Shown in pieces: positions 46,101 through 53,093 of a stretch of DNA of 64,000 nt. Position 1 is the first letter of the stretch. The number at the start of each line of letters is the position of its first letter. Below the pieces are notes generated by a model, which was not told the DNA's origin, ran no database searches, and saw nothing but the letters and a program-made list of their open reading frames with translations. The position numbers were made by a program, and so were the translations under genes. Origin of the DNA: an uncultured Verrucomicrobiota bacterium (GTDB lineage: Bacteria > Verrucomicrobiota > Verrucomicrobiia > Limisphaerales > UBA9464); contig CAIXUG010000030.1 of the NCBI GenBank assembly GCA_903922605.1, positions 1-64,000 on the forward strand, given 5' to 3'.

Positions 46101-47304
46101 GCGTGGCCTGGAGCGTGATGTCGGAGAAGCCGCCCTGACTGAACGCCGTGTTGACGTTGAGCTGTAGCGCCCCACCGCCGCCGGAACCGACCGTGCCCCC
46201 GCCACCGATCTGGCCGCTGCCGGTGGTGTTCAGTTCGATGTCAGTCGGGTCCACCAGCAGGCTGCCGGCGCGAAAACCTTCCTGCGCGGAAGCGTCCAGC
46301 TGAGAGGCGAATGACTGAAAATTCTGGGCGCTGATTTCCAGCGCACCGCCCTGGCCACCCTGGTTACCACCGCGCAGATCCACGCGACTATTGGCAGAAT
46401 CGGAGAAGCCGCCGTCGGATTTCAGCGTGATCTGTCCGCCCGGGCTGTTGCCGGAAGCATCGCCGCGCGCGCTGAGGACAGAATTGGCCCCGAGGTTGAG
46501 CTGCTCCGAGGCGACCAGCTCGATGACGCCGTTGTGCTCGCGGACGGAATCGGCCTGGATCACGCCACCCTGGTTCACGACTCGGGCGTGCAGGCCGATG
46601 GTGCCGGCATCGGCGGTGATGCGGCCCAGGTTGTCCACGCTGCCGGAGGGAAGCGTGACCTGGGCACTCATCCCGCGGCCGTCGGGCCGTTGCGACAGGA
46701 GCACTTCCTTGCCCGCCGCCAGCCAGATGTCACCGCCCGACGCGGCCAGCACCCCGTGGTTCTCAACGCGCTCCGCGATGAGGAAGACCGAGCCGCCGCC
46801 CCGGCTTTCCACCGTGCCATAGTTGACGATGTCGGCCAGCGGCGGCATCCCGGTGAACGTCCACAGGCCGGAGAAACCGAAGTCCGCCGGCAGCGTCGCG
46901 GTAGTCGCAATGAAACTGCCCCCGACCGAAATCATCGAGTTCGGGCCAAAATAGAATCCGTTCGCGTTGGCGAGGATGACCGTGCCATTGGCCGTGAGAT
47001 TGCCCCAGATCTGCGAGGGACTCTTGTCGCGGATGTTGTTCAGCACCACCGACTGCGCCGAAGGCTGCACAAAGGCCGTGGTCTCTCCCGGCGCAATGTT
47101 GAAGCTTTTCCAGTCCAGCACTGCCGCATGGCTGACACTCAACGTGAGCTGCGAGCCATTAACGACCGGCGTGGCCGTGCCGCTGACGACCGTGAGCCCC
47201 TGGGGATTCGCCAGTACCGACGCCGCGAAACCGCCGGACCAGAGCACCGCCGACCACACCATGGCGAACCTGGAAAATCTGTGGCCTGAAAGCAGGCTGG
47301 GCAT
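43108..47304 (-). CDS. FhaB-like two-partner secretion exoprotein (TpsA)
   Basis: The protein (1,398 residues) carries a signal peptide and the TPS secretion domain: ANPQGLTVVSGTATPVVNGS, QSVVLNNIRDKSPSQIWGNL and NANGFYFGPNS. A long Gly/Asn/Thr/Val-rich beta-helix of filamentous-haemagglutinin type follows. It should be secreted through the FhaC-like pore encoded upstream. The ligand is unknown. There is no Cys and only about six Met in the mature chain. I take the ATG at 47304; a longer frame runs back through the inverted-repeat element at 47351-47513 and is probably spurious. Confidence 0.9.
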   Translation of the reverse strand: MPSLLSGHRFSRFAMVWSAVLWSGGFAASVLANPQGLTVVSGTATPVVNGSQLTLSVSHAAVLDWKSFNIAPGETTAFVQPSAQSVVLNNIRDKSPSQIWGNLTANGTVILANANGFYFGPNSMISVGGSFIATTATLPADFGFSGLWTFTGMPPLADIVNYGTVESRGGGSVFLIAERVENHGVLAASGGDIWLAAGKEVLLSQRPDGRGMSAQVTLPSGSVDNLGRITADAGTIGLHARVVNQGGVIQADSVREHNGVIELVASEQLNLGANSVLSARGDASGNSPGGQITLKSDGGFSDSANSRVDLRGGNQGGQGGALEISAQNFQSFASQLDASAQEGFRAGSLLVDPTDIELNTTGSGQIGGGGTVGSGGGGALQLNVNTAFSQGGFSDITLQATHNITLKSGTVWNLSASTGLADGAHQLTLQAGQDILFENNARITDANNWSVKLEAGYNFATGQVVAGTGSIYLNGGAGKTLNGALETAQGSIEATAGKDILVGLGYIRTVGGGSIHLQAFAGDVDAGKRNDSYEFISTGVGYRVSTATSNGLTGPGGITTEKGGDVTVEAGNDIISSPTLVTGRPPGGSGALGAEAGNVTLKAGDAIRGNFFLRNGTGQLLAGVTLTTDPVTHLDTLPQVTNPAADIGTELDPVSLNLVSGSWSLWSGRDIFLREIRNPNGTFNGIALPVAAGSYLGNSTGGLGADEVVVKPTRSSAFRFDYAPTAAANLWAANGIELLGSNLPRVSGQNDKNPVIVYPPQLSLEAGAGGIQIRNSLTLFPSSQGSLSIVTHNGGNLEGPQPQRDESTGDVSPLVTLTMSDSGLPGYATFAQGHAVVPLHLLDPDPVRVEVDGDIRNLTITVPTAANVAVHGDTYNFGLNAQNLSIATQPGGTGLTTITVDGDITYRGNLTETSLASGLPAQFFNLLLISDPALVQRVLYNAATGKLDFIGQMSQSERDYLQNPQLLVFDALTGAPVFDPATGLQKTTPLALSDAQRAAFQDLYERSGDASLGGQGLSVTGPGKFVVNAHNADLGISGGITVKAPTAPLARISPLGAALEVSVADSLEMTSTRISNEGYLGTISVTAEAGHINVGSAGSDLAETSQIKGIFTTGGGNVAVTAHNDINVNVSRIATYNGGNISVTSVAGDVNAGTGGNGYVTVNALELVPGDEPGQSVLRSIFDTVPGSGILVATVRGGSVPLGSISVKTEAGSINAGLGGFFQQNRNGLDTGDAGIFLDAAKDIDASNSGIIGRNISLKAGGDVRGLIVGKGSVNIVGQNVTVNAISSGSVSINASGTVSGTVVGGGSVSVSGDSISAAVVSKSVSTTGDTSSASLGVSTAGAPKAESKVADDGATTASKSSESSLADDEKKKRLAGGAKLNRYVGRVTVILPAKSAN

Positions 47305-47350
47305 CGGGACGATAGTTGGCGCACTAAGGTGCCCGGATAAAAGCGGGTTG

Positions 47351-47513
47351 CCTTCCCCCTCACCCCGGCCCTCTCCCTTGGGGAGAGGGAGAATGGTCGC
47401 CCGTCCAATTGAGAATCCTTGCGTTGGATTTGCCGGATGCTCCTTCCGACCACTTGTAAAGCCGCCCGGCTTTCCCCTCTCCCCTAGGGAGAGGGTTAGG
47501 GTGAGGGGGAAGG
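47351..47513. mobile_element. 163-bp inverted-repeat element, copy 3
   Basis: Ends CCTTCCCCCTCAC (47351-47363) and GTGAGGGGGAAGG (47501-47513) are inverted. It is in opposite orientation to copy 1 and shares AAGCCGGGCGG and the GGGCGACCATTCTCCCTCTCC block on the complementary strand. It fills half of the 330-base gap between fhaC-like and fhaB-like genes. Confidence 0.75.
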
Positions 47514-47634
47514 GGGCGAACGAACCACGGAAGCGTCTGAGGAATTTCGTGTCGCCCTCCAGAATTCGCCCCTGGTTAACCAAGGCAAACCACTGGACGG
47601 CACTGTTCTCAGAGGTGATCGGGGGTCTCATGGC

Positions 47635-49524
47635 TCAGAATTGGAGGCCGAAGCTGAAGTAGGCGCGGGCGTTGCCGGCATGGGAGGAAGGCGTATCCAG
47701 CAGGGCCCACGCGATGCCCAGGCGGAGTTCGAGGTGGTCACCGGCGTTGACGAGGCCGCTCACCCCGGCGCCCAGCATCCGCAGCTCGCCCTTCACATCG
47801 GCCGGCGCGTCGTAGATGTACCGTTCGCCGTAATCAATGAAGACCGTGCCCCGGAGCGTAATTGGAATGGAGCCCTGCTCGGTGTTGATCTGCCCGATGG
47901 TGATCGGCGGCGCCTTGGGCTCGACCAGCACGCGCCAGCCGGCGTCGCCATATTCCTCGCCTTCCTCATACCCGCGTACGCCGGCGGTGCCGCCGAGGCC
48001 GAACTGCTCGTTGTTGATGACCTTGGTGCTGGCCCACTGGCCGTTCGCCCGGAGCGAGAGCGTCCAGTCGCGCGGCAGCTTCTGCTCGCGTACCAGGCTC
48101 AGGTTGACCGTCACGAAGTTTCCGCCCGCATTGGTCGAGCCGGCCAACTGTCGGACGCTCGAATCGCCGGAGGAGAGCGCGGACAGGAAAGTGGCCGAGT
48201 TCAGGCTGACGAATGTGAGTCCGTGGGCATCCTGCCGCGACGCGGACCAGGCCACACTCAACGGCACATAGAACAGGTAGGAGCCGGAATTGTTGTCGAT
48301 GGGAATCGTGTCCGACGATTGCAGCTCGCGTTCACCAAAGCTGTTGGTGCCATAGACCTTCAGGTACGTGAGGTTCGTGAAGAAATTGAACGCCCGGTAG
48401 GTCTTGTAATCCGCGCCGATCGAGACCGAGGAACGGATGTCGCCCCACTCAGGTAGCGGCCGCGTGAAGCGGGTGCCCAGATTCTCGTTCCACGTCAGAT
48501 CGCGCACCGCCGGCTGCGAACGGATGTCGAACGAGGCGTTGGTCGTGATGACTTTCAGCGCTCCCAGACGGACACCGGTCTCCGACGCGGAACGCGAGCC
48601 GTAAAAAATCAGGTCAGGATTTCCGGTCAACGGCGGGGCGCGGAAGCTGCGGCTGACCGGATCGTACCCGAAGCTGGAGGGGCGCTGCTCAAAGTCCTCA
48701 CGGGCACCCTCGCCGGAGCCCAGGGGCATACGATAAAATGCGCTGTAGCTGGCGACGCGGGGCTCGTCGAAGAAGTGGTGCAGGGGCACGTCGGTCTCCT
48801 TCAGCTCCTGCGGGGTGAAATTGTACTGGATGCCCGCCTGGTGGTCGCGCTGCCAGAGGTTGTTGTAATGGATGGCCGAATCCACGCGCAGCGGCGGCGT
48901 GCCGGGCGTCGCACGGTTGTCCACCTCGATCCGGCCGTGCAGCGGCAGCCGGTCCTTGACCTTCAGGGTGAGGGCGGAGGTGCCCGGCTCGGGACCGGGG
49001 CCGATCACGGGATAGATCTGCCGGTCACTGTTGCCATTGGCCTGATCCAGCTCGGGCTGGAACCAGCGGGTGTTGAGCAGGACGTTGGTGCCCAAGCTCG
49101 GCAGGGCACGGCGGATGTTGTCCTCGCTGTAGTGCTCGTTGCCGACGACGGTCACCTCGACCAGCCGGCCCTCAGTGGTCTGCACCTGCACGATGCCATT
49201 GGTCAGCTGCTGGGGTGGGAGCACGACCCCCACGGTCACATAGCCACGCCGGCGATACTCGGAGACGAGGGCCGCCAAGGCCTGGCGGATCTGGTCGAAG
49301 CCCACCGCCATCCCCGTAAAGGGCTGCGTGACCGTGGCGATCTCGTTGGTCGTGAGCAGGGAATTGCCGGCGATCGCGTAGGCGCGCACCTCGAAGGTGG
49401 GCGACTTGGCCGCCGGCCGTTCGATCGGTTCCTGGCTGAGGAGACGGAAGCTCATGACCAGCAGTGTCAGCCACCACGTCAGAACCAGCCGCCCCGTGTA
49501 GGGTGGGATGGGTTTCAAAATCAC
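47635..49524 (-). CDS. FhaC/ShlB-like outer-membrane secretion pore (TpsB)
   Basis: The 629-residue protein is the Omp85-type transporter of the two-partner system. POTRA-like domains (about residues 45-200, with FDQIRQALAALVSEYRRRGY and VEVTVVGNEHYSEDNIRRAL) precede the barrel. The family motif GTAGVRGYEEGEEYGDAGW is at about residue 520, and the chain ends in Phe (ARAYFSFGLQF). It exports the FhaB-like protein encoded next. No Cys and about three Met remain in the mature part. ATG start at 49524. Confidence 0.94.
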   Translation of the reverse strand: MILKPIPPYTGRLVLTWWLTLLVMSFRLLSQEPIERPAAKSPTFEVRAYAIAGNSLLTTNEIATVTQPFTGMAVGFDQIRQALAALVSEYRRRGYVTVGVVLPPQQLTNGIVQVQTTEGRLVEVTVVGNEHYSEDNIRRALPSLGTNVLLNTRWFQPELDQANGNSDRQIYPVIGPGPEPGTSALTLKVKDRLPLHGRIEVDNRATPGTPPLRVDSAIHYNNLWQRDHQAGIQYNFTPQELKETDVPLHHFFDEPRVASYSAFYRMPLGSGEGAREDFEQRPSSFGYDPVSRSFRAPPLTGNPDLIFYGSRSASETGVRLGALKVITTNASFDIRSQPAVRDLTWNENLGTRFTRPLPEWGDIRSSVSIGADYKTYRAFNFFTNLTYLKVYGTNSFGERELQSSDTIPIDNNSGSYLFYVPLSVAWSASRQDAHGLTFVSLNSATFLSALSSGDSSVRQLAGSTNAGGNFVTVNLSLVREQKLPRDWTLSLRANGQWASTKVINNEQFGLGGTAGVRGYEEGEEYGDAGWRVLVEPKAPPITIGQINTEQGSIPITLRGTVFIDYGERYIYDAPADVKGELRMLGAGVSGLVNAGDHLELRLGIAWALLDTPSSHAGNARAYFSFGLQF

Positions 49525-49609
49525 AGGATGCTCGGAGATGAAATCGGGAATAAGGGCCGCAGCCCCGTTTCCATGGCGGTTCAGGGGCTGCGGCTGTGTC
49601 TCACATGGC

Positions 49610-50527
49610 TTAACGGAAGGTTTCGACGGCGTAGAACTTCTGCGCGCCGGCCGGGGCGGCGTCGGCGAGCGACACCACGCCGCCGGTGCCGACCGCGCTC
49701 GTGGTGCCCACGGTCCAGCCAGAGACCGGACCGGCCGGTGAATCGCTGCTGAGCAGACGGTACTTGGCGTTGGCCACCGAGGTGAACGTGACCGTCGCCC
49801 CGGGCGCGCCGTAGGTGATGGCGCTGATCTGCACCGGATCCAATGGAGGCTCCACCACCGGCGGGCCGGCGATGAACTTGAGCACCCCGTCGGTGCTGAA
49901 AGTAAAGCGGCCGATCAGCGCCGAGGCCGGTTTCGGCGACACGGTGGAAGGCCTGATCGCATAGAGCGTCAGGTCCGCCGGGACACCGGCCTCGACCTTG
50001 AACGACGTGCTGCCACCGAGGGTGGAAAGGAGGTTGGCCGAGGTGCCGCCGTTGCCCACGATGTAGGTGTAGGCCGAGGGCAGTGAGGCGGGCGCGGTGA
50101 ACGCGTTGGTCGGGCTGGCCTTGGAAAAATCCTGGGCCTTCACCCCGACCGAATTGATCTTGGACCATAGCAGCTGCTGCCACTGGGAGGCGGTCAGCTC
50201 GGTGGGCTGGCTGTCCGGATCGGCATCGCTCAGCCAAGCGGCGCGGCTGGCCAGCACCACGTCCTTGGAGGTTGTCGCCAGCAGCACCACCTTCAACTCG
50301 TCCGTCAGGTCATATTTGGACCGGACCAGCTCCAGGTTGAAGTTCGTGACTTGGACTTCCTCTCCATCGGTACGGTTGAGAAACTGGCTGATGCTCCCCA
50401 GGTTGAACAGCGTGTCGTCGGCACCATCCTTGCGAAAGGCGAGCAGCACGTCGGTATCCTGATAGGTGAACGCCTGCGCCAGCGGCGCAAGCAGGAGCAG
50501 AACCAAAGTCGTGAAAAGATGACGCAT
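49610..50527 (-). CDS. Exported protein, paralogue of the PEP-CTERM protein
   Basis: I do not recognise a named family. The 305-residue protein has a signal peptide ending LAQA, then FTYQDTDVLLAFRKDGADDT and LGSISQFLN, which align with the N-terminus of the protein at 51681. The C-terminus (KYRLLSSDSPAG to FYAVETFR) resembles a beta-sandwich common at the ends of exported Verrucomicrobiota proteins, and lacks a PEP-CTERM tail. The mature chain contains neither Cys nor Met. It lies between the PBP-like gene and fhaC. Confidence 0.8.
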   Translation of the reverse strand: MRHLFTTLVLLLLAPLAQAFTYQDTDVLLAFRKDGADDTLFNLGSISQFLNRTDGEEVQVTNFNLELVRSKYDLTDELKVVLLATTSKDVVLASRAAWLSDADPDSQPTELTASQWQQLLWSKINSVGVKAQDFSKASPTNAFTAPASLPSAYTYIVGNGGTSANLLSTLGGSTSFKVEAGVPADLTLYAIRPSTVSPKPASALIGRFTFSTDGVLKFIAGPPVVEPPLDPVQISAITYGAPGATVTFTSVANAKYRLLSSDSPAGPVSGWTVGTTSAVGTGGVVSLADAAPAGAQKFYAVETFR

Positions 50528-50597
50528 GACGTTAGATGAAGGGGGCCGGCGCGACTGAAAGCCGCGCCGGCCGGTTGTTTGTGTCAGGCGGTTGGAA

Positions 50598-51641
50598 TCA
50601 GTAGAGGAGCGAGGAAATCGGCCCGCCGTCCTGAGTGCGCTCGACTTCGAGCAGGGAGAGCGGCACCACCGCGCTGAAGAGCGGGTTGGTGGTCTGGAAG
50701 GTCGTGTCCGTCACGGCGGCATACAGGGAGTCGATCACCGACTGCTGCGAGGCCGTGGGCACGGTACCGGAGTTCTTCACGTACCAGGCTTCATAGCCCC
50801 AGATCGGATACTTGCCCTTGATGACGTTCTCCCGTGTCGGCAGGAAGCCCTCGTAGGCGATCGGCGTGAAGCTGCCGAAATCCGTCGAGGCCAGCGTGCC
50901 GATGGCGTTCGGGATCACCAGCAGGTCGCTGACGACCTTGGCCCCGCCGTCATGGCCAAGCGTGGGGATCGGCGGCAGGGGAGGATTGGGGGCCGTGTTC
51001 GTGGTCCAGAAGGCGGGCGAACCTGTGAAGTAGATGTTAGCGTCGGTCACCTGCCGGACCGCCGCTCCGGTATCACGGCCGATGACGTACACGACGTCCG
51101 AGGTGCTTTCCCCGCCGTAGTAGGCGGTCGGCAGCAGCCCGGAGGTGGCTTCCAGCTGGGCCGCCTGGCGCTGCGTGAGGTTGGTCACGCCATGCAGCGT
51201 GTTGGCCAGGGAGTCATTCTTCACGTAGCCAAACGGAATGACCAGGGTCCGCTTCGGGGTGAAGATGGAGCCGTCCAGGCCGATCGTTTCCGGGAAGGCG
51301 CCGGAAACGGCGAGCTGCGGCGTCAGCGAGGCGCCCGTCGCCGTGGTGACCGGGGTGCCGTCCTTGAGCTCCTGCAGTCCCAGGGTCGCACCCGAAAGGA
51401 TGTAGTGGATCGTCACGTTCCCCAGGCCGGGTTTGCCGGGGATGGTGCCGTTGACAAAGGAACGGACGTTCGAGTCCGACGTGGTCACCACCGACTCGCC
51501 GGAGAGGACGGCGGCGGCACGGTCGTACTGGATGGCGCGGCTGGCGTTTCCGCCCACGACCACCAGGGTCACGTCGGCATGGGTCGCACCGGCGGCCGCC
51601 AGGGCGGCGAGACCGGCAATCATCAGGTTTTCCAGTTTCAT
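50598..51641 (-). CDS. Exported PBP-like protein of unknown ligand
   Basis: This 347-residue protein has a signal peptide ending THA. The mature chain begins DVTLVVVGGNASRAIQYDRA and continues NVTIHYILSGATLGLQELKD and later SDVVYVIGRDTGAAVRQVTD, patterns reminiscent of PstS-like periplasmic binding proteins. The ligand cannot be told from sequence. The mature part has no Cys and no Met at all. It lies between two paralogous exported proteins, 39 bases after the first. Confidence 0.78.
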   Translation of the reverse strand: MKLENLMIAGLAALAAAGATHADVTLVVVGGNASRAIQYDRAAAVLSGESVVTTSDSNVRSFVNGTIPGKPGLGNVTIHYILSGATLGLQELKDGTPVTTATGASLTPQLAVSGAFPETIGLDGSIFTPKRTLVIPFGYVKNDSLANTLHGVTNLTQRQAAQLEATSGLLPTAYYGGESTSDVVYVIGRDTGAAVRQVTDANIYFTGSPAFWTTNTAPNPPLPPIPTLGHDGGAKVVSDLLVIPNAIGTLASTDFGSFTPIAYEGFLPTRENVIKGKYPIWGYEAWYVKNSGTVPTASQQSVIDSLYAAVTDTTFQTTNPLFSAVVPLSLLEVERTQDGGPISSLLY

Positions 51642-51680
51642 GGTGCTTGTGTGCTTTCTTGTTTTGGCTTGGTTTGAGTC

Positions 51681-52538
51681 TCAGCGGTTACGGGGCTGGC
51701 CGGTGGCTTTCCGCGTTTGGCACCAGACCGCGAGCCCGGCTAGGGCGGTGGCGAAGATCGCCACGTATTCGCCCGGTTCGGGCACGGGGGTGAACGAGGC
51801 GCTGCCGTCATTGGAAAAGGTGAAGTAGCCCAGATAGGCCGCCGGAGAACCGGCGCTGCCCGGCTGGTATTCGTACAGGTCGGAGCGGAGGAAGGCCCCG
51901 ACCGTGCTGGCGAAATCGGACGGCGTCGTGTTTTCGGCTCCGGGTGAGGTCAGCAGCGACTTTACGCCGCCGGTCGCGGCATATTTCACCGAGTAGGAAT
52001 TCGCCGCCGCCAGGCCAGTCGTCGGGATGATCAGCGCCGTACTGGAACTCGGCGGGTAATCGGCACCGGGCGCATAAATGTTCGCCCCGCTGCTGGCCCC
52101 GCCGGAGCCGTAAAGGCCGCTGATGGCGGACTGGATCTGGCCGGTTTTGGAGATCGTGTAGCGCCCCGGGGCGGTCGTCTCCTCTGACACGTCGGTGCGC
52201 TTCAGGGTCGCCCAGGAGGTGTTGGCGGGATCCGCTCCGGTGCCACGCTGCGTGCCGAGCACGGAGAAGCTCAGCGAATTGAGGTTCCCGAAGGTCGGGA
52301 GGAGCTGCTGGCTGACGCTGTACTTGTCCGTCAGGCTGACCGTGCTGCTGCCGGCCAGATTCTGAAAGTAATCAACGGGGCCGAGGTCCACCTCCAGGTC
52401 GGAACTGCCGGCCCGGCTGAAATTGAGCACGAGGTCGCGGGATTGATAGACGAACACCTGCGCTTGCAGGCTGCTCGCAATGAGGCCAAGCCCGGCAAGG
52501 CCGAGGCAAAGGCGAATGGGTCTGATATTGGCGGTCAT
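51681..52538 (-). CDS. PEP-CTERM exported protein, first gene of the secretion operon
   Basis: The 285-residue protein has a signal peptide (to SSLQA), an N-terminal block FVYQSRDLVLNFSRAGSSDL and LGPVDYFQN shared with the protein at 49610, and a PEP-CTERM sorting tail: VPEPGEYVAIFATALAGLAV then a basic end. PEP-CTERM proteins are handled by exosortase and often end up at the surface. The mature part has no Met; its one Cys is within the tail. A 555-base gap with dyad site 3 lies upstream, so this gene probably leads the operon. Confidence 0.85.
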   Translation of the reverse strand: MTANIRPIRLCLGLAGLGLIASSLQAQVFVYQSRDLVLNFSRAGSSDLEVDLGPVDYFQNLAGSSTVSLTDKYSVSQQLLPTFGNLNSLSFSVLGTQRGTGADPANTSWATLKRTDVSEETTAPGRYTISKTGQIQSAISGLYGSGGASSGANIYAPGADYPPSSSTALIIPTTGLAAANSYSVKYAATGGVKSLLTSPGAENTTPSDFASTVGAFLRSDLYEYQPGSAGSPAAYLGYFTFSNDGSASFTPVPEPGEYVAIFATALAGLAVWCQTRKATGQPRNR

Positions 52539-53093
52539 GGTGTGTTTTCCATTGCAGGAAACATCCGGTGAACCGGTACGCTTCCGCCAAGTTGGTTGAT
52601 GGCCTCCCGATTGCCGGGTCGGCGTCCCGCTGAAATCTCTTCAGTTACGAAGAGACACGCGGAAGTTGCCACTCCGAGAGCTACCCTCGGGCTCGCTTGC
52701 TTCCAGAGATGTCGAAGCCAGCGCTCGCAGCAACGAGCGCAGAGTTGGATTAATACTATACTATGTCAATAGAGTTTATGTTTTAAATCGAATTTGTCGA
52801 ATTAAAGTGTGTGCAAAACACTGTTGTTGAATTGATTGCAGCGGAATAAACCGTCGCAATTCCAATCGGTAAAAGCTTCCAATGCGCAGCTTTTGGGTAT
52901 TTCCACGGGAGGCAACGGCGAAACCAGGCCGATCCAACACGAGGCGTTCGGCGGGCAGGGCATGAGGAGCTGCCTACCGGCATTTTCGAGTAGCACTTCC
53001 GCCTGGGCGACCCATCACCGCCGGCCCGCAAATTCCCCACAGTGCGCCCGCGACCCATGTTGGGCGATGCGCAGCCCAAGGCTTGCCTGTGAC
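52539..53093. other. Long leader / promoter region of the secretion operon
   Basis: The gap holds dyad site 3 and, between it and the first gene, about 220 bases that can form several short stems on the minus strand (CTCTTC/GAAGAG, CCGAG/CTCGG, CCCG/CGGG). It matches no riboswitch I know, including SAM and cyclic-di-GMP types. No coding region is supported here. Past it, toward the phosphatase gene, a TTGGGC/GCCCAA stem lies just beyond that gene's stop. Confidence 0.5.
52756..52774. promoter_or_regulatory. Dyad-like operator candidate upstream of the secretion operon (site 3)
   Basis: The minus strand reads CTCTATTGACATAGTATAG. The left half, CTCTATTGAC, is identical to that of site 2 over ten bases; the right half is decayed, so overall it matches 15 of 19 positions. 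It lies about 220-235 bases upstream of the PEP-CTERM gene. Confidence 0.5.

Noticed and set aside
44215-46167. 650-codon plus-strand frame opposite the FhaB-like gene
   Set aside because: Antisense to a gene with a clear TPS domain; no start context or motifs.
47305-47631. N-terminal extension of the FhaB-like protein
   Set aside because: The extension is mostly the translation of the 163-bp repeat element and precedes a normal signal peptide that starts at 47304.
52539-52760. SAM or cyclic-di-GMP riboswitch before the PEP-CTERM gene
   Set aside because: Short stems can form, but the conserved cores of these riboswitch classes are not recognisable.
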